Positions 1 through 10,951 of a stretch of DNA of 64,000 nucleotides are shown here, piece by piece. A program made the position numbers and the translations under genes. Numbering within the stretch: position 1 is the first letter of the stretch; every line of letters begins with the position of its first letter. The notes beneath the pieces were generated by a model. That model had not been told where the DNA came from. It did no database searches and was given only the letters and a program-made list of their open reading frames with translations. This DNA is from Gnetum montanum (taxonomy: Eukaryota > Streptophyta > Gnetopsida > Gnetales > Gnetaceae), in assembly GCA_015680685.1 (NCBI GenBank), contig MNCI01016508.1, positions 247,644 through 311,643 on the forward strand, written 5' to 3'.

Positions 1-708
1 ATGATTTAGTCCAAAGTGAGGCATATGATCCTTGATGTTATGTGGCCCTAAGATACTCCTAATAAAAAAAATCTAATTAACAATGGAAAGTAAAGTCTAA
101 ACTAGCCTATATATGATGAGTATTCATCCCTAACTATCCACACACACCTTGAACTTCGCATAACTATCACTAGGATTACCAAGCGTATGTCACTGGGCAT
201 ACTAAATAATACACTACCTAGTTACTAAGTAATTACACTTAAGTGCTCCCAATCAGTCGTACTCATTTTGCTTAATGACATAATAAAGAGCAATGAATGA
301 TAATATTAACTATAGAAAATAGTAGCATTTAAGCAATTAAAAGTAGTAATAGAGCTAAGTGGATGTTGCAATGATGGAACTAATTTTGATCTTTATTGCT
401 AAACATGTAATGTGTCTAAGTACATCACACTCAAATAAGGATTTCATGCAGTCACTTAACATCACACTACAGGCATGCACTAGAAACTAACAATTCCTGA
501 AATCAAAAATCTATGAATCTATTTCTATCTTTTCTATATGCTATCTACTATCCCAACCATGCATCCAAGTGTGGTATTTATAGACACACATGAGAGAGGA
601 GATATTGAATGCCCACAATCGAAGGTCATGCCCCAATATCGAATATCCAACATTGCAGCTCTAATATCGGATACCTAATATTGTAGCTCTACAAAACATG
701 ACTCATTA
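1..708 (-). mobile_element. E0: partial 5' LTR of a reverse-strand Ty3/gypsy element
   Basis: On the minus strand this is the U3-side part of an LTR starting at 708 with TAATGAGT, a one-base variant of the family end TGATGAGT. Reading from 708 downwards there are GATAT-type repeats, a TATA box (CTATAAATACC type, near 580) and the body shared with the N1 and R4 LTRs. The U5 end and the element body lie left of the window. I call it a 5' LTR because the sequence just outside 708 has no polypurine tract and is gag of another element (H1), so 708 is an insertion boundary. The alternative, an H1 3' LTR, fits less well because its U3 differs from the H1 LTR at 16290-17086. Confidence 0.7.
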
Positions 709-1612
709 ATATCTATATGGATTATGTTTTCTATAGTGATATTGATGCCTTAGTGGTCGCATCCCCCATGACTACGGATTTTGCCATTGCTGGTAATACT
801 CTTAAGGTTGAGATGGAACCCACTTGGGTAGTACTATTGTTGATGATAGGGTTGTCTATAGTTACCTTGGGAATAAGGTAACCTCCTTGGAAATTTCCTT
901 TTGATAAAATTTATATTTAATGCATATGCTTGAGACTCTTAAAAGTCTAACATTATTAGGAAATAGCCTTTTAGATGTTTTTATTGGTAAATGTCCCAAC
1001 CATCATCATCTAACGCTTAGTCTTTAACCTCATCTACTACAAATTTTTTTCCTTTTTATTGATAATAGTCCTTTCCTACATCTCTTTTCTTTTTCTTATT
1101 CTTGTATTTTTCTCTTCCTTATTCTACTTTCTCCTCCACAACCTTTAATGTTGTTTGAAACTTTTCATCTATGGAGCCCTACAATTTATCAACCTTAGTT
1201 GTAATTTCATTAACAAATTTTTTGATTAGTAAGGTTTTTCTTTACACTACCTCCTCTAATGATGCTTCTTCATCAAGTTCATAGAGACAAACCTATTTTT
1301 TGCAAATTAGGATGTCTTTGTTGTACTCTTCAACACTCTCTCTTTTCTTTAGTTCTCCTTCTTTTCTTGTCACCTGATCAATGAGCCATTAAATTTGATG
1401 GACTCTCATATCTGACAATCTTCCTTAGGCATAAGCCTCAAGAGTTTTTTTCACCTTATTCCTTAGTCCATCTATGATATGGTGCAACTATTCTCTTTGA
1501 GAGAAGTCATGATCCAAGCATCTACGAAGTTGGAAGTAATACCTCCCAGGGCTACATCAAGAGATTTATGATTTTCTTTCTTCTATTCTTGAATATACTT
1601 CCTCAAAGTAGA
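709..1612 (-). pseudogene. H1 gag, C-terminal part (interrupted)
   Basis: Minus-strand remnant of a Ty3/gypsy gag. Stretches line up by eye with the gag of N1 (about 39660-40540) and R2. The Lys/Glu-rich region after the gag domain is near 1130-1230, and the Pro/Gln-rich tail near 740-850. No long frame survives. The gag is cut at 1612/1613 by A1 and resumes at 14967. At the other end it is cut at 708/709 by the E0 LTR. No pol is left for this element inside the window. Confidence 0.65.
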
Positions 1613-1629
1613 TGATGAGTAATGTTCTA

Positions 1630-1759
1630 TTGATTGCATCGATGAAACCTCATCAACGTGGCCTTGTCATCTAGGTCTCATTGATGAGGCCTAGTCGATG
1701 CATCATATCATGCGTTGATGTGGCCCCATCGACATGTTGTTTGTAGTCAGCTATAAATA
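1630..1759 (+). promoter_or_regulatory. A1 U3 repeat block and TATA box
   Basis: Repeated partly self-complementary words (CATCGATG, CTCATCAACG, GTTGATGTGGCC, CCATCGACATG) precede CTATAAATA at 1751-1759. Position upstream of a TATA box within U3 is what an LTR promoter needs. The same word type recurs inside the element at 10401-10468. Confidence 0.6.
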
Positions 1760-2129
1760 TGCACATGCAACCACATTTATGGCATAAGTATATTGTAGTT
1801 GCAATGGAGCTCTTGCATTTTTTCCATTTAGAAGTTAGAAATTTTCCCTTAAGTGCCTATAGTAGGAGTCATTGAGTGTATGAACCTTTATTCGAGCATT
1901 GTTGTACATGAGCACGATAATGTGTGTAGCAATAAAGATGAGTTTTCTAATAAACCTTGCAGCACTCTGGATATATTAACTATTTCATTTATGTATTTAA
2001 TGTTTTCAATTATTTATTAAATGTTTCCAATTAGTTATTAATTATTTTCTAGTTACTACATTAATGAAGAAATTAAGCCAAATAGATTACACACAGAAGT
2101 ACGACTACTTCAAGCATAACACGTATTTG

Positions 2130-2196
2130 CTTGGTAATCCTAATAGTGTTATTGCTTGGTACATCCAGTAGCATAGCGCTTGGTCGCCCAGTAGTG
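2130..2196 (+). repeat. Triple CTTGGT repeat in the LTR
   Basis: Three direct copies of a CTTGGT-N3-CC-N-AGTAG-like unit start at 2130, 2155 and 2179, a period of 24-25 bp. The same triplet is in the partner LTR (about 14547-14612), and reverse-strand or decayed versions occur in the other LTRs (e.g. 33430-33505, 50860-50940, 58490-58545, 63235-63300). Confidence 0.7.
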
Positions 2197-2552
2197 GATA
2201 CGTAGGTTTAGGATGTGTACGAAAAGTGGAAATAGATACTTATGTTAGGATTAGATAAATGATTAGTTAATTAGTTAGTTTAGATTAGTTAATCAAATCC
2301 TTTTTTATCTACAATATGAGCACCCAACTATAAAACATAAAAATGATAAAAATCAAATGCCTTAGTTACACTTAACCATATCAACGAATGTCATGAGTGT
2401 AATTGGGAAGACAATGATTAAAATTAGGGCTAGATTCACATCCTAATGGACTAGTGCACTGGAAATGATAAAGTCTACGAAATTTAACCAGAGTGTGCGT
2501 GAATGCTTGTGATTCGTATGGTTGGGCATAGGGGTACCTCGTCACTCATCAT

Positions 2553-2569
2553 TGGCACCATTGCTAGGT
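2553..2569 (+). promoter_or_regulatory. A1 primer binding site (tRNA-Asp type, decayed)
   Basis: TGGCACCATTGCTAGG lies two bases after the LTR end. It matches the 3' end complement of plant tRNA-Asp used by Athila-type elements (TGGCGCCGTTGCCGGG) except at four positions, each a G-to-A or C-to-T transition at a former CpG. Confidence 0.8.
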
Positions 2570-2739
2570 ACTTTGTTTGTGGAATGTGTGCTATTTAGGC
2601 TTAAGTGAATATCATTAATATCATTGTATGAACCTAAAGGTCAATATCATTCCCCCTATACAAAGAAGTATAAAAGCACATTGATAATTTTATTTTGTTT
2701 TGCAAAATTTCTTCTTCTTCTCATAAGCATGAAGATACC

Positions 2740-4550
2740 AAACCACTGGTCCCATAAGAATGCAAGGTGATATACACTCATCCAAATGAGTTTGTGCTGA
2801 ACTTCACCTTCATCGTACATCAAGATGAATAGATGCGTTGGTGTGATATGGAGGGTAATGTCATCTTGCCCCCCAATAGATCTATGCCTGGGATTCTATT
2901 TAAAACTTTTAAGAAGTTCAACATCTCAAATCTTCATAAAGAATATGTTGTGGATGGATATCCGACTCAAAACTACTATTACACTAAAACACAACACAAA
3001 AAAGATTAATGTGAGAAGAAACTCCATGAAGCTACAAAGGGTAAACATTACACTAATCCCTTATTCCTACTAAATCAAGAGGACATTGAGGATTCTCTCT
3101 TGGAAGGTTCTCAACATGAAGAATCTCCAACCCCTACTACTAATGGTGAGGGTGTGAACCTTACCCTACAATCCACTATCACAAATTAGGTTCAGGAAAA
3201 AGTAACAACCAAGGTAGGGACTTGGGTAAACATTGTAATAATAAGGGATCTAAGGATGGTGATCATAACAAGTGTAAGAGTGGTGGTAGACACCATGGTG
3301 GTGGTGGTGATCCACCTTCCTCTTCACCCTCTTCATCCAATTCTAAACATTCCTTTTCATCTAACAATTCTCATGGAAGCCATTGTCAAAATAACCATGA
3401 TGAAGGTGATCAACGAAATTACAATGATCATGAAGGCCACCAAAATTGAAGGGTTGGCTAAAACTATCATTAGTATCACTAATGCAATGATGATGATGAA
3501 CCGCTATTGGTGACTCAAAGTATGCTCAACTTTATAGAGGTAGTAAAAATCCTAACTAAGCATATGAAGGATAGTTGGATCAAGCACCTAAACATGAACA
3601 ATGTCCCAAGATTTGAAGGCAGATATAAATATAATCCACAAACACATATACAAGCTTTTCAAAATGTCTATGCCTTAAAGAACATAGAGAATAAGTGGAA
3701 TAAACTCAAACTTTTTCCAAGGACACTCATTAAGAAAGTTGAAATTTGGTACTGGTCCTTAGAGCTAGAATCTATACATAGATGAAGTACCATGTTAGAG
3801 TTGTTCAATGATAAATACCAGATGTACTCCAAAGTGTCAAATTTGAGAAGGTAAATCCAAGGGTAGAAACAAGAAGCACATGAACCCTTGGATGCCACCA
3901 TGGGCTGATATTATTCACTCTTACACCAATGCCCTAGCCATGGTTATTCTCAAATGATACAACTTCACCACATCATAAATGGGCTTGAAGCCGAAATAAG
4001 ATGAACCCTTGGGGTGTATGCCCAAGGAAGATTTTTTAAATTGAGAGCCCATCCAATCCAAAGGCTAATTGAGAAGGTATCAAAAGAAGAAGGTGAGCTA
4101 CAAAAAGGGGAAAGTGTTGAAGAGTATAACAGGGATACTTCCAACAAAAAATGAGAGGTTCGATTTTATGATGAAGAGGAATCACCACTTGATGAAATGA
4201 TGAACAGAAAAACCTTACCTATCCAAAAATCTATTTCTAACATTTTGGCCAAGGTTGACAAGGCATATGAATCTTTGGATGAAAGGTTTTAAACCACTTT
4301 GAAGATTGTTAAAGAATCCAAAGAGCAAAATAGAGATTATAATCACAAGAAGTGAAATGAAGTCGAATGTGCCTACCAAAGAGATAAGGGCAAAGCTACT
4401 ATAGTAGAAGCAGTTGTGGAGTCTAACTTTGATGATAAAATTGAATGTGACATTTGCCAATATGAACAACCAAAGGGATGTTTCCCTCTGATTTCACACT
4501 TAGAAGAGTCAGGAATGTACACATTGAATCCTTGTCTAGCACATAGGTAG
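2740..4550 (+). pseudogene. A1 gag (degenerate)
   Basis: Capsid/nucleocapsid polyprotein remnant. The N-terminal part contains an YTHPNEYV-like stretch near 2775 that is shared with P2 and P3. It is followed by a low-complexity His/Gly/Ser/Asp/Asn-rich linker (3222-3449), then a retrotransposon gag domain (about 3590-4100) with a recognisable LFPRTL...WYWSLE stretch, and a Lys/Glu-rich segment. Near 4443-4485 a zinc-knuckle-like CDICQYEQPKGC occurs in which the His of CX2CX3HX4C is Gln; P2 keeps the His. Many in-frame stops and frame changes. The start is uncertain; an ATG at 2739 is plausible. Confidence 0.8.
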
Positions 4551-5740
4551 GTCTCAAGATGATTACCTTATCCTCAAGGAAATCCAAGGTAGTTCCACCA
4601 ATAGCAACAAGCTTACTACCTAAGTGAAACTCCTTTACAATCGTATGAACAATAACAAAAGTGGTACCAACCACAGTCATGGGAAATGCCACCACCAAGG
4701 CAACAATAAACTTATAGGAAACTAGATCCATATGGGTACTATGTTCAACAACCTATATCCCCTAGAAGTTTGGCAGGTCATACATCATTCTAGCATCACT
4801 ATTACCCTCCAGAGTATCACCAAACATATTCACCATCTACTCAAGGGGAAAACCCATATTTGTATCATTATCATCCTTCATATCCCTCTACACCTACACC
4901 TCCAACTTCAACCCAATTACCTCTTACTCTATCTATGAAAGGTGAGATTCCTTCACAACCACAATAATGAAATGCTACAAGGGCTGTACACTCACAACTA
5001 GTTTTTCAACCAAGTGATCTGGATAACCAATCAAGGAAATGACCTTTCTTCCAACCCAGTAATCCTCTCCAACCCTCATAACCTACTTCGGCTGATCATC
5101 CTACATATCCTTCACCCTCATCCTTTGCATCAAATACCTTCATGTGTCCTTCAAACCAAGTTTCACCTAGGATCCACATTGTAATGCTAACTCATGTTGT
5201 TTTTAATTGGATCAAGGCTGGTAATCTTCCTATAAAAATATTTGACCAAGAAAGTCCACTTATTTATCTACAGATTCTTGCACAAAAGCCATTCAAAGCT
5301 CTTCTTGACTCTGGTTCTATATTTAACCTCATCTCCCATGACATGTACAAGGCCTGGAACCTACCACCTCTTAAGAAGAGCAACACCCATCTAGAATTAG
5401 CAGATCACTTGATTATTGTTCCTTTGGGATTAGTAGAGAACATTATGACCATAGTTTGTGGGTCGTCCTATCCTATTAATTTTCTAATAATCAAGGTGGA
5501 CAACTGCAAAACTAACTTCCCCGTAATCATGGAAAGGGCTTGGTTAAGCATGATCAATGTGTAAATGGGTATAAGGAACTATCTCTCTAAATATCTAAGG
5601 AAAATGAGCTAGAAAAAATTGAGAAGAAGTGTATTCCATGCATCACATATAGTGATAATAGGTGTAATTACATGCAAAAGATTTGGTCAATCAAGAGTAC
5701 ATACTTTAATGCATTCAATCAACGTGCATAAGAGATCAAT
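4551..5740 (+). pseudogene. A1 Pro/Gln-rich linker and aspartic protease
   Basis: About 590 bp of Pro/Gln/Tyr/Ser-rich coding remnant joins gag to a retroviral-type protease, best seen in a 140-codon open stretch at 5142-5564. The catalytic motif ALLDSGS is intact (codons about 59-65 of that stretch) and followed by NLIS. A MERAWLSM motif near the end is the usual hydrophobic C-terminal part of these proteases. The R2 copy has lost the catalytic Asp. A stop at about 5562 and further breaks downstream show that A1 cannot make a full Pol. Confidence 0.8.
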
Positions 5741-5989
5741 ATTTAAAGGTGTCTATACGTAGCAACCACAAAGCAGGAGGGCACCCAATCGCTAATAGCT
5801 AATTCTGATAGAAACACAATATGCATGGAACCAACTAAGAGTTTAACATATGCATATGTTGAAAGCATGGATAAAATTAAATAAGTTCATTCTCAACTCT
5901 CTAATGAGGATGATGATACCTATTGGAGAGAGTTAGAAATCCTTGATCACTTCAAGCAGGATCCCTTAGAACTAAAAACTTTACCAGCC

Positions 5990-7040
5990 GATATAGAGTA
6001 TGCATTTTTAAAGAATGGTAAACCAGTCATCATTAATGCCAAACTTGCTCCTAACTAAAAAGAAAAGTTATTGGAAGTGGTGAATAAATGGTCAAAAACC
6101 TTTACTTGGTCATATCCAAAGCTAACAGGAATTGATCCAAGCATATGCCAGCATTGCATCTACACTGACTTAGCCATGAAGCCTAGAAGGTAGCTGCAAA
6201 GGTGGCTGAACCCCAAATTAAAGCAAATCATCAAGAAGGAAATAGAGCAACTCATGAAGACAGGGTTCATCTATCCAATCATAGATAGTGAGTGGGTTAG
6301 TCCACTTATAATTGTACCAAAGAAGGATAGCAAATGACAAGTTTGCATTGACTTTAGGCTGTTGAATATGGCAATATTTAAAGATCACTTTCCTTTTCCA
6401 TTTGTAGATTAAGTGTTAGACACCTTATCCAAGCATTGTTATTATAGCTTTTTGGATGATTATAGTGGCTATAACCAAATCTGAATTGCACCTAATGATT
6501 AGGCCAAGAGAACATTCATGAGTCCTTGGGAAACTTTTGCATACTGTAAGATGCCATTTGGTCTATGCAATGCCCCTACAAAATTTCAATGCTTGGTCCT
6601 TAGTATCTTTCAACAACAAATCAGTAGTGTTGTTGAAGTCTTCATGGATGACTTTTATACCTATGAAGCTACCTTTAAGCAAGCCTTGGACCAACTTGAG
6701 AAGTTACTAAAAATATGTGTAGAGACAAACCTACGACTCAATTGGCAAAAGAGCCATCTCATGGTCCAAGAAGGCATTATGTTATAGCACCAAATTTCAC
6801 AAAAAGAGATTGAGGTAAACCTAGAAAAGATATGGATCATCCATGGAATAACACACCAAACAAAGATCATTAAAGATGTTTGGTCATTCCTTGGACACAC
6901 TATCTACTATCAACGATTTATTAAGAATTTCTCTAAGATTGCAAAGCCATTGGTAGAGCTTACAAGGAAAGATGCATCTTTCATCTAGACCAAGAAATGT
7001 GAACACGTATTCCAAAAATTAAAGGAGAAAGTCATAGAAA
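5990..7040 (+). pseudogene. A1 reverse transcriptase
   Basis: Ty3/gypsy reverse transcriptase remnant, mostly in one frame with stops. Motifs in order: SEWVSPLIIVPKK (about 6287-6325), VCIDFRLLN, the FLDDYSGYNQI region, then an open run from 6518 with MPFGLCNAPTKF and the active-site box FMDDF at 6641-6655, both aspartates present. LRLNWQKSHLMVQEGI and SFLGHTIYYQRFI follow, typical of the RT thumb/connection. Several stops replace Trp or Gln (for example before VCIDF and in the IAPND region), consistent with cytosine deamination. Confidence 0.85.
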
Positions 7041-7460
7041 CACCAATCCTATGAGCACTAGACTAGTCCAGACCTTTCCACATCATGACATATGATCTAA
7101 CAATGCTTTAGGAGTTGTGCTCACATAGGTGGATGATAAGAAATGTCCATACTACATCCACTACACGAGTCAAAGAATTGTGGAAGCATAGTTAAATTAC
7201 ACCACCACAGAGAAAGAATTAATGATAGTGGTATACACATTAGAAAAGTTTAGACATTATGTGCTAGGTTACAAAGTATTTGTACATATGGACCATAGTG
7301 CAGTTCGCTTCTTTATGAACAACCCAATGGTGAGCCCTCATGTCATATTGCAGCTTGTGATCTTGCAAGAATTTGATCTCACTATGGTAGATCAAAAAGG
7401 AGCCAAGAATGTGGTCGCTGACCACCTCTCTCACTTAAGATGGGATAACAAAGAGGAGGA
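7041..7460 (+). pseudogene. A1 RNase H
   Basis: Ribonuclease H domain directly after RT. The readable part is in the open stretch 7222-7614: VYTLEKFRHYVLGYKV, VHMDHSAVRF with a catalytic-type Asp, then LQEFDLTMVDQKG and NVVADHLSHL, the usual C-terminal RNase H motif of this family with its Asp. The N-terminal third (7041-7220) is frameshifted. No second (archaeal-type) RNase H was recognised between this and integrase, which argues against an Ogre/Tat element. Confidence 0.8.
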
Positions 7461-7599
7461 GAGCTCACTCTCTAATCAGTTTCTAGATGAACTCCTCTTT
7501 ATTGAAGTAATAAATGAACAAACACCTGCAAAAACAACATGGTATACTAACATCCTCACATATCTTCTTACTCAAGAGATACCACAAGACTTGGATTTT

Positions 7600-8760
7600 A
7601 GGAAGAAACAATAATTTCTTAATTAGGCTAAATTCTTTATGAAAATCAATGGACACCTTTACAAGTTGTGTGCTGATGGCCTAATTCATTGGTGTGTCCT
7701 TGACAACAATCAACTACACATTCTCCAGAATGCTCACAAAGGACCTTGCTAAGGCCACTATGTAAGGAGATGCACGACCATAAAAATCTTGATGGTTGGA
7801 TACTATTGGCCCATAATCTTTAGGAATGCCCACTAGTTCATCAAGTCTTGTGAATGTTTTCAACATGACAAGAGGATGATCACTTGCATAGAAGGTTCTC
7901 AATAGTGGATTCAACCACTAGAACCTTTTGACATATGGGCCGTTGACTTCATGTGTTCCATCACACCCATGTTCAACGAAAAGGTGTATATTATAGTAGT
8001 AGTTGACTACTACACAAAATGGGTAGAACTGGTAGCCATTACTTATTGTACATCATCCATTGGTACCAAGTTTAGGATGCCACATTCACTAATTTTTGAT
8101 AATGGAACTCATTTCATAGGTGTCATAATTAGAAAATTAATGCAATGCTTAGGGGTAAAACATAAATTAATAACACCTTACCACCCCTAAGCCAATGGTC
8201 AAGCAAAGATAACCAAACAGGAGATTACAAAAATACTAACGCGAACCATTAGTAAATATAGGAAGGATTGGAATACAAAGCTTAACAATGCTCTCTAGGC
8301 TTTTCATTCAACTTAGAAACTTCCTAGTGGCTATTCTCCCTATGAGTTAGTGTACAGGAAACTTCCAATGCTCCCAATTTAATCCAAGCTCCCTACACTC
8401 TCAATGGCCTATGACCTAAACCTTGACCTAATTTTAACACAAAAAGAAAGGCTAATCAACCTGAATGTGTTAGATGAAAATAGATTAGTGGCCCTATCCT
8501 TGAATGAGGTGAACAAGACATTCAGCAAGCAACATCATGACCTTAGAATTAGAAAAGTAAAAATTCAACCAGGAGATAAAGTTCTTTATTAGAACCCCAT
8601 ACATGTACCCCAAAAGAAAAAATTCCAAACATTATGGGAAGGACCTTATATAATTAATCAAACCTTTCCCTTTGGGGCCATGTTGATCTACAAACCTAAC
8701 AACCCAAATAAAAATTATTTAGTCAACATCCAATAAGTGAAGCCTTTCCTTGAACCAAGA
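7600..8760 (+). pseudogene. A1 integrase
   Basis: Integrase with an HHCC-like N-terminal zinc region (about 7680-7870, ending SCECFQHDKR), then the catalytic core: WAVDFM with the first Asp (about 7943), IFDNGTHF with the second Asp (about 8097), and a decayed Glu region near 8200 (ANGQ followed by AKITK, where the P2/R2 relatives have AEVT). The C-terminal part has PGDKVLY and WEGPYII (about 8570-8655), and ends with a VKPF-like stretch near 8745. No chromodomain was seen after it. Open stretches are 7951-8190 and 8404-8592; the rest is interrupted. Confidence 0.8.
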
Positions 8761-9447
8761 TAGGTCATGTTCTATTTTTTGAATCTCCTCCTTCTAACTT
8801 AGTCATGGGGGAGATTTCCATCTATGCTAATCATCAAATTGGCTTTTTAGCTTTTCTATCTTTTTTTTCACATTTTTTATTTTTACAAATTATTTATTTT
8901 ACAAATTCTTGATTTTTCAAATTTTTCTAATTTTACACCATATTTAGTACCTCTGAACTTTCTTGATTATTTTACACTTTCTTATATATTTTTCTTATGT
9001 TTTGTTTTATTTAAGTGTGAGATTTTCTTATTTTTGCTAATAAAGAGTGATTTATAGTCACAAGACATAGTATCACTATGGATGTTTACTAATGATGGTT
9101 TCTGCTTAATGTGTGATTGTCGATGTCTAGTTTCTATTTTCAAATTTTGATGTTTGATGACTTTCACATGGTTTATTTTCCATGGAATAGGTAGTGAGTC
9201 CATGTCATCCACCCATCCCCTAAACTCTATGGTTTTCCTTGTTCTAAGAATTTGAGGTCCCTTTTCATTAAAGAAACTTTTAATCAATTGGTGACCTTGG
9301 TAGTTCTAGAATTAGGAAGGATTCAAAGGTTTGTAAAGGGTGTGAATTCAAGGGGACTTAATACTCTTTATTCTTTTCTTCTTGCTTGAGTGCTTAAGTG
9401 TTTTTCATGGACTTCTTACCATTCCATACCACCCAATGATAGGAAGA

Positions 9448-9600
9448 CAAATAACAATGTTGCATGGTGTGGTTTCTATCATAAAAAAAAAGGGCATTCA
9501 AAGCACATCCCTTCAACGCAAATAACATCCTTGCATGGTGTGGTTCCCATTCAAAAAAAAATGATGAGAATTCAAAGCACACCCTTCAGACAAATAAACA
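9448..9600 (+). repeat. 71-72-bp tandem duplication in the A1 spacer
   Basis: CAAATAACA starts at 9448 and 9519 and a shortened third copy starts at 9591. Each unit contains TTGCATGGTGTGGT, a run of A and ATTCAAAGCACA. The units differ at several places. Confidence 0.75.
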
Positions 9601-10400
9601 TGCTATAAGTACTAGTTATGGGACTTGAATGACATGCACCTATGCCTGACGGTCCCCTCTAACTAAGGCCCTCTCTCTCACTTTATACTTCTTTTCTTCT
9701 TTGTTTATGGAATGGTGGTTGTTTTGTGGAAGCATTCTTGTGTCTTGAGTGGGTGGATCAATCTTAGAGTGGTGATGTAAAGTCACTAAAAGTGGTTGGT
9801 TTTGGTCTAGACTAAGGATGGAACTTCTTAGGACATTTTAAACAGAAATTCTACAAGGGACTTCTTATGACCTCAATTTGGAACTCCATTCCACCTTTTC
9901 TATCATCCATCCATGCTATCATAACTCACCTCACTACCAAGTTCTATGTTATGTTCTATGTGTTGGGATTCTTGAGTAGATTCTTTTGGGTTGGTCTTTA
10001 ACTTTTCATGACCATTAATTGACTATGGGGCCCATAGACTCTTCAGTTGAGGTTATGCAAGGGCAAAAGGGCATTAGCCTACTATGGGGAGGACCTTCTT
10101 ACATAGCTCTTGGCATGGTTAGTTAAGATTCCTTACTTTTGATATCACTACAATCCTATCTTTTGCATTTTCCATTGTGTAAATCACTCAGTATTCCTTA
10201 ATCTTTCATTTTATTCATCTACTAAATCAAATTTTCTCTATTTTTCCAAATTTATGAGCTTCAACACCCGCTTCTCATGTTTTCATACTAATCTTGGTCT
10301 TTAGAGTTTTCATTTGATACCAATTTCACTTAAAAGCTCTTCATATTTTGAAAGTTTGACTAAGGTTAAAGATTGACTATGGTGGTCAAAAATTACATCA

Positions 10401-10486
10401 TTAAGGCCCCATTGACACATCCACCCTATTCGACGAGGCCCAATTGTCTAGGCCTCATTGATGCATCACAAAAACCCTATATATAT
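10401..10486 (+). promoter_or_regulatory. A1 internal U3-like block and TATA box
   Basis: GGCCCCATTGACAC, TTCGACGAGGCCC and TAGGCCTCATTGATG are the same kind of words as in the A1 U3 (1630-1730). They are followed by TATATATAT at 10478-10486, about 470 bp upstream of the extra ORF. R2 (42572-42660) and N1 (37438-37514) have a block at the same place. Promoter activity is inferred from this layout. Confidence 0.5.
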
Positions 10487-10951
10487 CATCGAACACTTTG
10501 TAATTTTTTTCCATTTCCTCATAACACAAGGGGAGTTTTTGAAATTTTTCAAAGCCCAAAACCTTCTAAAGCTTATAACTTCCCAACCATTTGTCCAAAT
10601 CACTCTGTTTTTCAATTATGCACTCACTGGAGGTAAGATATTTATTATGGGGGCCATAAATCTTAAGGTTTGTAATGAAAAATCGATAAATTTTTTTGGA
10701 AATTTTCCTAACTCCGCCAAAGGGTTAATAACCTTAACAACATATAAACATCAAATTTTTCATAAATTAACCCTTCCAACCACCTTCAAAATGATTTATT
10801 AATGAAAATATATAAATAAATAATAATTTTATTAATTAAAATAGACATAATTACAACTTAGCCAAGTGTAACTATCCTTAAGAGATAAGGTATCTCAATT
10901 GTTTTAAGGTTACACAATAATTGCTAATCCATGGTTTTATTGTGATTATAG

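Larger units (their letters stand above)
1613..2551 (+). repeat. A1 5' LTR
   Basis: It starts TGATGAGT and ends ACTCATCA, directly before the primer site. U3 (about 1630-1730) is a block of short repeats built on GGCC flanked by CATCGAC/GTTGATG-like words. A TATA box (CTATAAATA) lies at 1751-1759. A triple CTTGGT repeat lies at 2130-2196. The partner LTR at 14028 has the same length and order; by eye they differ by roughly 10-20 %, mostly transitions, which implies an old insertion. Confidence 0.9.
8761..10951 (+). other. A1 spacer between integrase and the extra ORF
   Basis: About 2.2 kb with no coding sequence. It starts with T-rich DNA (8820-9020), then unique-looking DNA shared by order with the spacers of R2, N1 and P2. 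It contains a 71-72-bp tandem duplication (9448-9600), a U3-like repeat block plus TATA box (10401-10486), and ends in a splice-acceptor-like tract just before the ATG at 10952. Confidence 0.7.

Noticed and set aside
10373-10802. Two overlapping open frames of 87 and 114 codons in the A1 spacer
   Set aside because: Not conserved in the R2, N1 or P2 spacers; no recognisable motif; contains the TATA box region.
8761-10951. Ogre/Tat-type assignment for A1
   Set aside because: No additional RNase H between RNase H and integrase was seen, and the additional ORF is after integrase, closer to Athila; left open at clade level.
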